From CAZAMT01 sp964486145 (lineage in GTDB: Bacteria > Bacteroidota > Bacteroidia > Bacteroidales > JAAAOM01), in assembly GCA_964486145.1 (NCBI GenBank), contig CAZAMT010000078.1, forward strand, positions 1 through 14,409: 14,409 bases of DNA, given 5' to 3'. Below, one piece after another: positions 1 through 6,891 of the stretch. The notes below the pieces were generated by a model that was not told the DNA's origin, searched no databases, and saw nothing but the letters and a program-made list of their open reading frames with translations. The position numbers and the translations under genes were made by a program. The first letter of the stretch is position 1. Every line of letters starts with the position of its first letter.

Positions 1-45
1 TTACGTAATTGCAAGATACATTTTTTTATTTTTTTTGTGAATTCA

Positions 46-78
46 CTTGAAATTATCAACTTTTATTCTCTATATTTG
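46..78 (+). promoter_or_regulatory. Probable ilv operon promoter (Bacteroidota -33/-7 type)
   Basis: TATATTTG at 71-78 matches the Bacteroidota -7 consensus TAnnTTTG exactly. CTTG at 46-49 is a three-of-four match to the -33 element TTTG, with a 21-base spacer. Transcription would then start near 84-86, about a dozen bases before the leader peptide start codon at 97. A perfect 10-bp palindrome GTGAATTCAC (37-46) touches the -33 element. The assignment rests on motif match and position; the start site is inferred. Confidence 0.7.
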
Positions 79-96
79 TCAATCAAAATTAAAAGT

Positions 97-156
97 ATGA
101 TAAACATCAGCATAGTCATCGTCCTTCTAGTCGTGGTTAGCCAAAAGCTAAGGTAA
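97..156 (+). CDS. ilvL: Ile/Val/Leu-rich leader peptide of the ilv operon (attenuator peptide)
   Basis: ATG at 97 opens a 19-codon frame ending in TAA at 154-156 and encoding MINISIVIVLLVVVSQKLR. Twelve of the 19 codons specify Ile (4), Val (5) or Leu (3), and 11 of the 13 residues from position 2 to 14 are Ile, Val or Leu. These are the end products of the pathway encoded directly downstream. It resembles in role the IlvL leader peptides of enterobacterial ilv operons, where ribosome stalling at scarce charged tRNAs controls termination; the sequence itself is different. The frame sits just after a good promoter and just before paired RNA segments and a terminator. It is not expected to have a function as a protein. 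No Shine-Dalgarno is obvious, which is normal in this phylum. Confidence 0.85.
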   Translation: MINISIVIVLLVVVSQKLR

Positions 157-204
157 GGATGGTCTGTGCATAAATCCATAAAAAACAAAATGAAGCCATT
201 CTTA
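118..204 (+). promoter_or_regulatory. Antiterminator and competing stems of the ilv attenuator
   Basis: Two mutually exclusive pairings precede the terminator. Segment 1 (118-126, the ATC GTC CTT codons) can pair with segment 2 (155-163) over 9 bp with two G-U wobbles; a small inner hairpin TTAGC-CAAAA-GCTAA (137-151) lies inside it. Segment 2 (154-163, TAAGGATGGT, starting at the leader stop codon) can instead pair with segment 3 (195-204, GCCATTCTTA) over 10 bp with two wobbles. Segment 3 is the left arm of the terminator. A ribosome stalled in the Ile/Val/Leu run would mask segment 1 and allow the 2:3 antiterminator. A ribosome reaching the stop codon would mask segment 2 and allow termination. 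The pairings are read directly from the sequence; the mechanism is inferred from classical attenuators. Confidence 0.8.
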
Positions 205-223
205 CCATAAGAATGGCTTTTTT
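193..223 (+). terminator. Intrinsic terminator of the ilv attenuator, just upstream of ilvD
   Basis: AAGCCATTCTTA (193-204) and TAAGAATGGCTT (208-219) form a perfect 12-bp stem with a 3-base CCA loop. T bases run on to 223. It ends only 19 bases before the ilvD start codon, so it cannot be the end of an unrelated upstream transcript alone: the ilv promoter lies upstream of it. Its left arm is also the partner of the antiterminator segment. Confidence 0.92.
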
Positions 224-242
224 AATTTAAACAATTTTATAA

Positions 243-2069
243 ATGAAAGTACCATTACGAAGTGCAACAACAACTCAGGGTAGAAAAATGGCAGGTGCCA
301 GAAGTTTATGGCGTGCAGCCGGAATGCAGGAAGAGCATTTTGGTAAACCCATTATTGCAATTGTCAATTCATTTACCCAGTTTGTTCCCGGCCATACCCA
401 TCTTCACGACATTGGTCAGGAAGTAAAAGCAATGATTGAGAAGCAAGGATGTTATGCCGCTGAATTTAATACCATAGCTATTGATGACGGTATTGCTATG
501 GGGCACGATGGAATGCTTTATTCACTTCCTTCACGTGACCTTATTGCGGATAGCATTGAATATATGGTAAACGGGCACAAGGTAGATGGTATGATTTGCA
601 TCAGTAACTGTGATAAAATCACTCCAGGTATGTTGATTGCCTCCATGCGGTTAAACATACCAACTGTTTTTGTGTCAGGTGGCCCCATGGAAGCAGGAAA
701 GGTTGGGGACAAAAAATATGACCTGGTAGATGCTATGGTAATGGCAGCAGATCAAAAAATATCCGATCAGGAGATTTCTGTTATAGAGCAGCAGGCTTGT
801 CCAACATGTGGTTCATGTTCGGGAATGTTTACGGCAAATTCAATGAATTGCCTGAATGAGGCGATTGGACTGGCATTACCGGGAAATGGAACCATTGTGG
901 CCACACATAAAAATAGGAAAGTTTTGTTTGAAAAAGCGGCTAACCTCATTGTTGAAAATACCTTCCGTTACTATCGGGATGGAGATGAGCGGGTATTGCC
1001 CAGATCCATCGCAACCAAAAAAGCATTTGAAAATGCAATGGCACTCGATATTGCTATGGGAGGCTCAACCAATACGGTATTGCATATACTTGCTATTGCG
1101 CATGAAGCTGGCGTAGAATTTACAATGAAAGATATTGATGAACTATCGAGAAAGGTTCCTGTTTTATGTAAAGTGTCGCCAAATTCCAATTATCATATTG
1201 AAGATGTGAATCGTGCGGGTGGTATAATCGGGATTCTCGGTGAATTGGAAAAAGGAGGGTTATTGCACAGGGATGTTTATCGTGTGGACAACCAGCCATT
1301 ATCGGAAGCCATTGCAACATTTGATGTTACAAGGCCATCAGTAAATGGTGAGGCTCATGCTGTATATAAAAGCGCCCCCGGAGGTATTAAAAATTTAAAA
1401 ATGGGTTCGCAGGGAGTTACATTCAAGGAACTTGATCTGGATCGTGCCTCCGGATGCATCCGAAGTGTTGAAAATGCTTACAGCCCTGATGGGGGTTTGG
1501 CTGTGTTGTTTGGTAACATAGCCGAAAATGGTTGTGTCGTTAAAACGGCAGGCGTTGATGAATCAATTTACAATTTTATTGGAAAAGCAAAGGTATTTGA
1601 ATCCCAGGATTCCGCATGTGATGGTATTCTCAATGGAGCAGTAGAAGCAGGAGATGTTGTTGTTATAAGGTATGAAGGACCGAAAGGTGGTCCGGGAATG
1701 CAGGAAATGTTATACCCGACTTCTTACATCAAATCGCAGGAACTCGGCAAAGCCTGTGCACTGATTACCGATGGTAGATTCTCGGGAGGAACTTCCGGAT
1801 TGTCCATTGGTCATGTGTCTCCCGAAGCGGCAGCCGGCGGCGCAATAGCACTTGTTGAGGATGGTGATTTAATTGAAATTGATATACCGTCCCGATCAAT
1901 CAACGTGAAATTATCGGAAGAAGATTTGGAAACCAGAAGAAAAAAAGAAGAACAAAAAGGCAGTTTGGCTTTCAAACCAAAGGAAAGAGACAGGAATGTT
2001 TCAAAAGCATTGAAAGCTTATGCCAGTATGGTGACCTCAGCAGATAAAGGAGGAATAAGAATCATTTAA
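243..2069 (+). CDS. ilvD: Dihydroxy-acid dehydratase
   Basis: Cytoplasmic iron-sulfur enzyme that dehydrates 2,3-dihydroxy-isovalerate and 2,3-dihydroxy-3-methylvalerate to the 2-oxo acids of valine and isoleucine. The 608-residue protein matches the E. coli IlvD type along its whole length. Visible family signatures are RSATTTQGRKMAGAR near the N-terminus, DDGIAMGHDGMLYSLPSR (about 81-98), SNCDKITPG with Cys123, ACPTCGSCSGMF with Cys186/189/192, DIAMGGSTNTVLH, and the C-terminal GPKGGPGMQEML and ITDGRFSGGTSGLSIGHVSPEA blocks. FVPGHTHL stands where the [2Fe-2S]-type enzymes have a cysteine (PCN motif), which fits the oxygen-sensitive [4Fe-4S] type. The ATG at 243 gives the usual N-terminus. 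First structural gene of the ilv operon, directly behind the attenuator terminator; ilvB follows after 28 bases. Confidence 0.97.
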   Translation: MKVPLRSATTTQGRKMAGARSLWRAAGMQEEHFGKPIIAIVNSFTQFVPGHTHLHDIGQEVKAMIEKQGCYAAEFNTIAIDDGIAMGHDGMLYSLPSRDLIADSIEYMVNGHKVDGMICISNCDKITPGMLIASMRLNIPTVFVSGGPMEAGKVGDKKYDLVDAMVMAADQKISDQEISVIEQQACPTCGSCSGMFTANSMNCLNEAIGLALPGNGTIVATHKNRKVLFEKAANLIVENTFRYYRDGDERVLPRSIATKKAFENAMALDIAMGGSTNTVLHILAIAHEAGVEFTMKDIDELSRKVPVLCKVSPNSNYHIEDVNRAGGIIGILGELEKGGLLHRDVYRVDNQPLSEAIATFDVTRPSVNGEAHAVYKSAPGGIKNLKMGSQGVTFKELDLDRASGCIRSVENAYSPDGGLAVLFGNIAENGCVVKTAGVDESIYNFIGKAKVFESQDSACDGILNGAVEAGDVVVIRYEGPKGGPGMQEMLYPTSYIKSQELGKACALITDGRFSGGTSGLSIGHVSPEAAAGGAIALVEDGDLIEIDIPSRSINVKLSEEDLETRRKKEEQKGSLAFKPKERDRNVSKALKAYASMVTSADKGGIRII

Positions 2070-2097
2070 GTTGAATAATCTCTAAATATAAAGTAAT

Positions 2098-3846
2098 ATG
2101 GAACAGAATCAAACCCAGACGATTTCGGAAAAAGAAAGAATCGCTACAAAAAGAGTGGCCGGATCCGATGCTGTACTTCTTTCGTTACTGGAGGAAGGCG
2201 TTGATACCATTTTTGGTTATCCCGGAGGGGCTATAATGCCTGTGTATGATGCTCTAATGAAGTATGAGAAACAGCTTAATCACATTTTGACACGACATGA
2301 ACAGGGTGCAATACACGCAGCCCAGGGTTATGCCCGTGTCACAGGAAAAGTCGGAGTTTGCATGGTTACCTCCGGCCCGGGAGCCACCAACTTAGTTACA
2401 GGCATTGCTGATGCGATGATCGATTCAACACCATTGGTATGCATCTCAGGACAGGTTTCTGCCCAACTTTTGGGAAGCGATGCATTCCAGGAAACAGATG
2501 TTGTTGGCATTACTATGCCCATTACGAAGTGGAATATTCTGGTAACGAAGCCTGAGGATATACCTGAAGCTTTGTCAAAAGCATTTTATCTTGCCAGATC
2601 AGGAAGGCCCGGCCCTGTAGTTGTTGATATTGCAAAAAATGCCCAGTTTGGTGAACTTGATTACAATTATCAGAAATCCAAATACATAAGAAGTTACAGG
2701 CCAAAACCAAAGATCGATCAAAGCCAGATTGAAATAGCGGCAGAGCTTATCAATAATGCTAAAAAGCCATACGCACTGGTTGGGCAGGGAGTAATCCTGG
2801 GAGAGGCTGAAGAAGAATTAAAAAAGTTTCTCGAAAAAGCTGGAATCCCATTTGGATGGACAATCCTGGGGTTGTCGGCAATGCCTTCAGACCATCCATT
2901 GAATATGGGTATGCTGGGCATGCATGGGAATTACGGTCCAAACATCAAAACCAATGAATGTGATGTTCTTATCGGAATCGGTATGCGTTTCGATGACAGA
3001 GTTACCGGAGATTTATCAAGATATGCCAAGCAAGCCAAAGTTATTCATCTTGAACTTGATCCGGCTGAAGTGAATAAAAATGTACATGCCCATGCGCCGG
3101 TAATTGGCAACGTGAAAGATACATTGCCCCTGTTGACAGAAAAAGTAAATAAAAACAGCTATGAGCCATGGATACAGGAATTCAGGGAATGTGATAAAAT
3201 AGAGTATGAGAAGGTCATGAAAGACGAATTGTTCCCCGCGAAGGAAGGCCTGACAATGGCTGAGGTTGTTCGTCGCCTTACCGAACAAACGAAAGGTGAT
3301 GCTATCCTGGTTACAGACGTTGGTCAGCACCAGATGATTGCCTCGCGATATTTCCGGTTCAATAAATCAAGAAGCAATGTTACATCAGGAGGTTTGGGTA
3401 CAATGGGATTCGGATTACCGGCTGCATTTGGTGCGAAAACCGGAAAACCCGACAGGGAAGTTATAGCAATTATTGGGGATGGCGGATTCCAGATGACACT
3501 TCAGGAACTGGCAACCATCTATCAATCAAAAGCAGCTGTTAAAATTGTAATTTTGAATAACCACTTTCTTGGAATGGTAAGACAATGGCAACAGTTGTTC
3601 TTTGAAAAAAGGTATTCCTTTACCTCTATCCAGGGCCCTGATTTTATGAAGCTGGCCGATGCCTATGGTATAGCCGGTAACAAGATTGATTCCAGGGACA
3701 AACTGGACAGCGGAATATCAGATATGCTGAAGCATGAAGGACCGTACCTGCTTGAAGTATCTATCGAAAAAGAAGATAACGTGTTTCCGATGGTACCTAC
3801 CGGAGCTTCAGTGTCGGAGATAATCTTGAGTGCACAAGGTCAATAG
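2098..3846 (+). CDS. ilvB: Acetolactate synthase, large (catalytic) subunit
   Basis: Thiamine diphosphate enzyme that condenses two pyruvates to acetolactate, or pyruvate plus 2-oxobutyrate to acetohydroxybutyrate: the committed step to Val, Leu and Ile. At 582 residues it has the normal length. The N-terminal domain has the YPGGAIMPVYDAL motif and the catalytic glutamate in HEQGAIHAAQGYAR (Glu68). The FAD/central domain follows, and the C-terminal ThDP-binding domain carries GDG at 460-462 and the NN pair at 487-488, the classic GDG-N24-28-NN cofactor motif. The VRQWQQLF segment right after it is the region known from herbicide resistance. The extra 20 residues or so at the N-terminus before AGSDAVLL are polar. 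It lies 28 bases after ilvD; the gap to ilvN holds a strong hairpin. Confidence 0.97.
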   Translation: MEQNQTQTISEKERIATKRVAGSDAVLLSLLEEGVDTIFGYPGGAIMPVYDALMKYEKQLNHILTRHEQGAIHAAQGYARVTGKVGVCMVTSGPGATNLVTGIADAMIDSTPLVCISGQVSAQLLGSDAFQETDVVGITMPITKWNILVTKPEDIPEALSKAFYLARSGRPGPVVVDIAKNAQFGELDYNYQKSKYIRSYRPKPKIDQSQIEIAAELINNAKKPYALVGQGVILGEAEEELKKFLEKAGIPFGWTILGLSAMPSDHPLNMGMLGMHGNYGPNIKTNECDVLIGIGMRFDDRVTGDLSRYAKQAKVIHLELDPAEVNKNVHAHAPVIGNVKDTLPLLTEKVNKNSYEPWIQEFRECDKIEYEKVMKDELFPAKEGLTMAEVVRRLTEQTKGDAILVTDVGQHQMIASRYFRFNKSRSNVTSGGLGTMGFGLPAAFGAKTGKPDREVIAIIGDGGFQMTLQELATIYQSKAAVKIVILNNHFLGMVRQWQQLFFEKRYSFTSIQGPDFMKLADAYGIAGNKIDSRDKLDSGISDMLKHEGPYLLEVSIEKEDNVFPMVPTGASVSEIILSAQGQ

Positions 3847-3858
3847 ACAATTCATTCG

Positions 3859-3887
3859 AACCTGCCGGGACAGTTCCCGTGCAGGTT
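3859..3887 (+). terminator. GC-rich hairpin between ilvB and ilvN
   Basis: AACCTGC-CGGGA (3859-3870) pairs with TCCCG-T-GCAGGTT (3875-3887), making a 12-bp stem with one bulged T and a CAGT loop. It is followed by a T-rich but broken stretch (3888-3897). It starts 12 bases after the ilvB stop codon and ends 30 bases before ilvN. It could be a leaky terminator, an RNA processing site or a 3'-end stabiliser that sets the ratio of catalytic to regulatory subunit. The structure is certain as a pairing; its role is inferred. Confidence 0.6.
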
Positions 3888-3917
3888 TATTTGTTTAAAA
3901 AAATAAAAGATAAAAAA

Positions 3918-4454
3918 ATGGAAAAGGAATTTACCATAACAGCGTTTTCGGAAAACCACATTGGTTTGCTCAACCGTATTACAATTATTTTTACCCGAAG
4001 ACATGTCAATATTGAAAGCCTGACCGTATCAGAATCGTCAATCCACGGGATACATAAATTTACCATTGTTGTTAAAGAAACCACAGAAAAGGTTGAAAAA
4101 CTGGTAAAACAGATTGAAAAACTGGTAGAAGTGTTGAGAGCGTTTTACCATCCTGAGGAAGAAATTATCCACCAGGAAATTGCATTATACAAAGTACCAA
4201 CGGAAGCACTTGTTGCAACCAATACCCTGGAGAGAACAATCAGAAAGCATAATGCACGCATCCTGGAAGTAACGGATGAATATACGGTTATTGAAAAGAC
4301 AGGACACAAAGAGGAAACTACAGCGTTGTTTGATGAGCTAAACAGGTTCGGAGTGAAACAGTTTACACGATCAGGGCGCGTAGCAATAACCAAGTTAAAG
4401 GAAGAATTGCTTTCATCGTATCTTCATGAGGTAGATCAGTTAAGTAGTAACTAA
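3918..4454 (+). CDS. ilvN: Acetolactate synthase, small (regulatory) subunit
   Basis: Regulatory partner of IlvB; it binds branched-chain amino acids (valine in studied homologues), gives feedback inhibition and stimulates the catalytic subunit. The 178-residue protein has an N-terminal ACT domain (about residues 4-78) with the ligand-site pattern ENHIGLLNRI and the conserved VNIESLTV block. A C-terminal acetolactate-synthase small-subunit domain follows (about 85-170: EIALYKVP...SGRVAITKL). This is close to the length of E. coli IlvH. The ATG at 3918 is chosen because it precedes the ACT domain directly. A longer in-frame reading from a GTG at 3879 would begin inside the intergenic hairpin and add 13 Lys-rich residues of no family meaning. 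ilvC follows after 27 bases. Confidence 0.95.
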   Translation: MEKEFTITAFSENHIGLLNRITIIFTRRHVNIESLTVSESSIHGIHKFTIVVKETTEKVEKLVKQIEKLVEVLRAFYHPEEEIIHQEIALYKVPTEALVATNTLERTIRKHNARILEVTDEYTVIEKTGHKEETTALFDELNRFGVKQFTRSGRVAITKLKEELLSSYLHEVDQLSSN

Positions 4455-4481
4455 ATATCCAAATCAAAAATTGTAAATATT

Positions 4482-5528
4482 ATGGCAAAATTAAATTTCG
4501 GTGGCCTTGAAGAAACCGTAGTCACCAGAGAAGAATTCTCCCTTGATAAAGCGAGGGAAGTATTAAAAAATGAAACAGTTGCTGTTATTGGTTATGGTGT
4601 TCAGGGTCCGGCACAGTCATTAAATATGCGCGACAATGGCATAAATGTAATCATTGGACAGGCGCCTGAATTTAAAGCTGACTGGGAAAAAGCAGTGAAT
4701 GATGGTTGGGTACCCGGTGAAACGCTTTTCCCTGTTGAGGAAGCTGTGGAAAAAGGTTCAATCATTCAATATCTTGTATCGGATGCAGCACAGCGCATTA
4801 TCTGGCCAAAAATTAAACCACACCTGAAGGAAGGTGATGCATTGTATTTTTCTCATGGTTTTTCGGTGACCTACAAAGATCAAACAGATGTTATACCTCC
4901 GGAAAATATAGATGTCATCCTGGTTGCACCAAAAGGATCAGGAACCAGTGTTCGTCGAAATTTCCTTGCCGGACAGGGAATTAACTCCAGCTATGCTGTA
5001 TTCCAGGATTTCACAGGTCGTGCTGAAGAACGCACTCTGGCAGTGGGAATTGCAATTGGCTCAGGGTATTTGTTCCCAACAACATTTGAGAATGAAGTGT
5101 TTTCCGATTTAACAGGTGAACGTGGTGTTCTCATGGGTGCCCTCGCAGGTATCATGGATGCTCAGTATCAGGTACTTCGCGAAAACGGACACTCGCCAAG
5201 TGAAGCCTTCAATGAAACTGTTGAGGAACTGACCCAAAGCCTCATACGGTTGGTAGATGAAAACGGCATGGACTGGATGTATGCCAATTGTAGCGCTACT
5301 GCCCAAAGAGGAGCTCTTGACTGGAGACCAAAGTTTAAAGATGCGGTTTTACCTGTTTTCGTTGACCTGTATGAAAGAGTGAAATCAGGTGCTGAAACCA
5401 AAAGGGTGCTGGAATCAACAGGAAGTGCAAATTATCGGGAACAGCTTGAAGTTGAATTGAAAGAACTTCGGGAGTCTGAATTATGGAAGACTGGTGCAAC
5501 CGTAAGAAAATTACGACCCACAAAATAG
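4482..5528 (+). CDS. ilvC: Ketol-acid reductoisomerase
   Basis: Mg2+-dependent NAD(P)H enzyme that isomerises and reduces acetolactate or acetohydroxybutyrate to the dihydroxy acids used by IlvD. At 348 residues it is a class I (short) enzyme. The N-terminal Rossmann domain has VAVIGYGVQGPAQSLN (GYGVQG 37-42) and the catalytic SHGF (His125). The C-terminal knotted helical domain has the metal-ligand block FSDLTGERG (Asp209, Glu213) and NETVEEL (about 244-250). The loop after the second strand is long (GQAPEFKADWEKAVNDGW) as in enzymes of this phylum; cofactor preference cannot be decided here. Last gene of the operon, followed by an intrinsic terminator. ilvE, ilvA and leu genes are not in the window. 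Confidence 0.97.
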   Translation: MAKLNFGGLEETVVTREEFSLDKAREVLKNETVAVIGYGVQGPAQSLNMRDNGINVIIGQAPEFKADWEKAVNDGWVPGETLFPVEEAVEKGSIIQYLVSDAAQRIIWPKIKPHLKEGDALYFSHGFSVTYKDQTDVIPPENIDVILVAPKGSGTSVRRNFLAGQGINSSYAVFQDFTGRAEERTLAVGIAIGSGYLFPTTFENEVFSDLTGERGVLMGALAGIMDAQYQVLRENGHSPSEAFNETVEELTQSLIRLVDENGMDWMYANCSATAQRGALDWRPKFKDAVLPVFVDLYERVKSGAETKRVLESTGSANYREQLEVELKELRESELWKTGATVRKLRPTK

Positions 5529-5543
5529 TAATGAATGCTTTCT

Positions 5544-5570
5544 AAACCCGGTTTTTCGCCGGGTTTTTTT
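5544..5570 (+). terminator. Intrinsic terminator of the ilv operon
   Basis: AAACCCGG (5544-5551) pairs with CCGGGTTT (5559-5566), an 8-bp stem with a 7-base loop, followed by T to 5570. It lies 15 bases past the ilvC stop codon and ends the operon. Confidence 0.9.
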
Positions 5571-5650
5571 GGCTTACTTCTCAACCGACTGGATTTAAAT
5601 GCAAAAAAGCAGGTAGCTGTATAAGCTTTAACAATTATCCGAAAATATTT

Positions 5651-5692
5651 AATCCAAATAGGATTTTTTTTGTTAAACTAACAGTGTTTAAC
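5651..5692 (+). promoter_or_regulatory. Hairpin plus inverted repeat in the rhomboid leader
   Basis: AATCC-AAATA-GGATT (5651-5665) is a short 5-bp hairpin running straight into a T tract (to 5671). Directly after it GTTAAAC (5672-5678) and GTTTAAC (5686-5692) form a perfect 7-bp inverted repeat with a 7-base centre. The first could be a weak terminator that backs up the ilv terminator; the second has the shape of a dimeric repressor operator. Both lie in the 138-base gap before the rhomboid gene. No confident promoter was seen there. Confidence 0.35.
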
Positions 5693-5708
5693 ATTTTAAG
5701 GAGAATAT

Positions 5709-6404
5709 ATGGACGAAAACAAAGAGAAGAAACTTTTCATTAACAGCATGCTGTTTCCTTTTCTCTTTGTATCTCTTCTTTGGATGACAAAGTTAATTGA
5801 GATTGAACAAAACTGGGAATTGTATCGATTTGGGGTTTACCCCAGGTCGCTGAACGGGCTGCTTGGGATACTGACTTCTCCGTTCATTCATGCAGATTTT
5901 AACCATTTAATTGACAACAGCATCCCGTTATTTTTTCTGTTAACCGCTGTTTTTTATTTTTACTGGGAAGTAGCTTATCCTGTATTTTTTCTTACCTACT
6001 TGATTTCGGGATCTGGAGTTTGGCTTTTTGCCCGCTCATCATATCATATTGGCGCCAGCGGACTTGTGTATGGATTTGCGTCGTTCTTGTTTTTCAGTGG
6101 AATAATTCGCAAAAACATCAGGCTCATGGCAATTTCATTACTGGTTAGCTTTCTTTATGGAAGTATGGTTTGGGGGATATTTCCTTACAAACAGGACATG
6201 TCGTTTGAAGGACATATATCAGGTGCATTGGCAGGTTTATTTCTCGCCTACTATTTTCGTGAGTATGGACCGCAAAAACCGAAACCAGCCTGGTATGATG
6301 ATGAAGATGATGAAGATGATGAAGGAGATGATGAAAATAGCGTGATAGTGAAGTACCAGTATATACCTTCTGAGAAATCAGAAAAAACAGGAGATGGGCA
6401 TTAA
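5709..6404 (+). CDS. Rhomboid-family intramembrane serine protease
   Basis: Membrane protease that cleaves transmembrane substrates within the bilayer. The 231-residue protein has the rhomboid catalytic dyad: Ser117 in HIGASGLVYG and His169 in EGHISGALAGLFLAYY. The conserved N-terminal PFIHADFNHLIDN block (His61, His66, Asn70) is also there. About six hydrophobic segments are visible: roughly 12-28, 47-60 (loop region), 71-98, 96-108, 117-133, 138-156 and 168-183. The C-terminal tail (about 186-231) is hydrophilic with an acidic run, DDEDDEDDEGDDE (197-209), encoded by a trinucleotide repeat. A clear Shine-Dalgarno AAGGAG (5698-5703) lies 5 bases before the ATG, which is uncommon in this window. 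It is the first of four closely spaced genes; the substrate cannot be told. Confidence 0.9.
   Translation: MDENKEKKLFINSMLFPFLFVSLLWMTKLIEIEQNWELYRFGVYPRSLNGLLGILTSPFIHADFNHLIDNSIPLFFLLTAVFYFYWEVAYPVFFLTYLISGSGVWLFARSSYHIGASGLVYGFASFLFFSGIIRKNIRLMAISLLVSFLYGSMVWGIFPYKQDMSFEGHISGALAGLFLAYYFREYGPQKPKPAWYDDEDDEDDEGDDENSVIVKYQYIPSEKSEKTGDGH
6297..6335 (+). repeat. GATGATGAA tandem repeat encoding an acidic tail
   Basis: Three perfect 9-base units GATGATGAA (6297-6323) are followed by GGA and a fourth copy GATGATGAA (6327-6335). It encodes Asp-Asp-Glu repeats in the rhomboid tail. The unit keeps the frame, so changes of copy number would alter only tail length. Confidence 0.85.
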
Positions 6405-6406
6405 AT

Positions 6407-6862
6407 ATGCTTTATTTTGGAAAAAACAGAAATATAACTGTTTATTTTTTAGTTTCACTGCAATTTATTTGCTTATTTCTTATTGCGGTAACAGGTCCTT
6501 TGTATCCCGCAGGTCCTCTACTGAAGCTATTGTATATAATGGGGATGGCCATCGGTTTGTGGGGTATCTTTTCAATGAATTCAGATACATTAAATGTACC
6601 ACCCAATGTAAGACCAAATGCGGAATTAACTGCACGTGGCCCGTATGCTGTTATTCGTCACCCAATGTACCTTGCACTTATTTTGGTTTCATTGCCTTTG
6701 GTTATAATAAAACCAACTGTTTTTCGCATTTTTATTGAAACAACACTGGTTATTGATTTGTTAATAAAAATGAATACTGAAGAAAAATTACTGATAAAAA
6801 ACCTGGAAGGATATCACGAATACAGAAAAAGGACATGGAAAATTATTCCGTTTATTTATTAA
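6407..6862 (+). CDS. ICMT/PEMT-like integral membrane methyltransferase family protein
   Basis: A 151-residue membrane protein with the pattern of isoprenylcysteine carboxyl methyltransferase/phospholipid methyltransferase relatives. Hydrophobic segments lie at about 11-30, 37-56, 88-102 and 104-120. The family's S-adenosylmethionine-site signature ARGPYAVIRHPMYLA is at 76-90, with Arg84-His85-Pro86-Met87-Tyr88. A C-terminal Glu-x9-Tyr-x2-Tyr follows (Glu126, Tyr136, Tyr139). Bacterial members methylate unknown small or lipid substrates, so no specific function is given. The ATG at 6407 starts 2 bases after the rhomboid stop codon, which implies translational coupling. An AGGAG (6389-6393) lies in the end of the rhomboid gene. 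Confidence 0.85.
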   Translation: MLYFGKNRNITVYFLVSLQFICLFLIAVTGPLYPAGPLLKLLYIMGMAIGLWGIFSMNSDTLNVPPNVRPNAELTARGPYAVIRHPMYLALILVSLPLVIIKPTVFRIFIETTLVIDLLIKMNTEEKLLIKNLEGYHEYRKRTWKIIPFIY

Positions 6863-6891
6863 AAACGATTAGTAAACCCAATTCTTAAAAA

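Noticed and set aside
1..36. Possible end of a neighbouring gene at the left edge (TTACGTAA palindrome, T tract)
   Set aside because: No reading frame of useful length reaches the edge, and the T-rich stretch has no hairpin in front of it.
84..242. T-box riboswitch in front of ilvD
   Set aside because: No T-box sequence or specifier-loop arrangement is present; a translated Ile/Val/Leu-rich frame with competing stems explains the leader better.
3879..3917. Longer ilvN reading frame from a GTG at 3879
   Set aside because: The GTG lies in the right arm of the intergenic hairpin, and the extra 13 residues are low-complexity Lys-rich; the ATG at 3918 fits the ACT-domain start.
6394..6738. 114-codon frame on the + strand overlapping the rhomboid end and the methyltransferase
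   Set aside because: It reads the methyltransferase gene out of frame, is full of Cys/Tyr/Phe runs without family character, and the in-frame product has clear ICMT/PEMT motifs.
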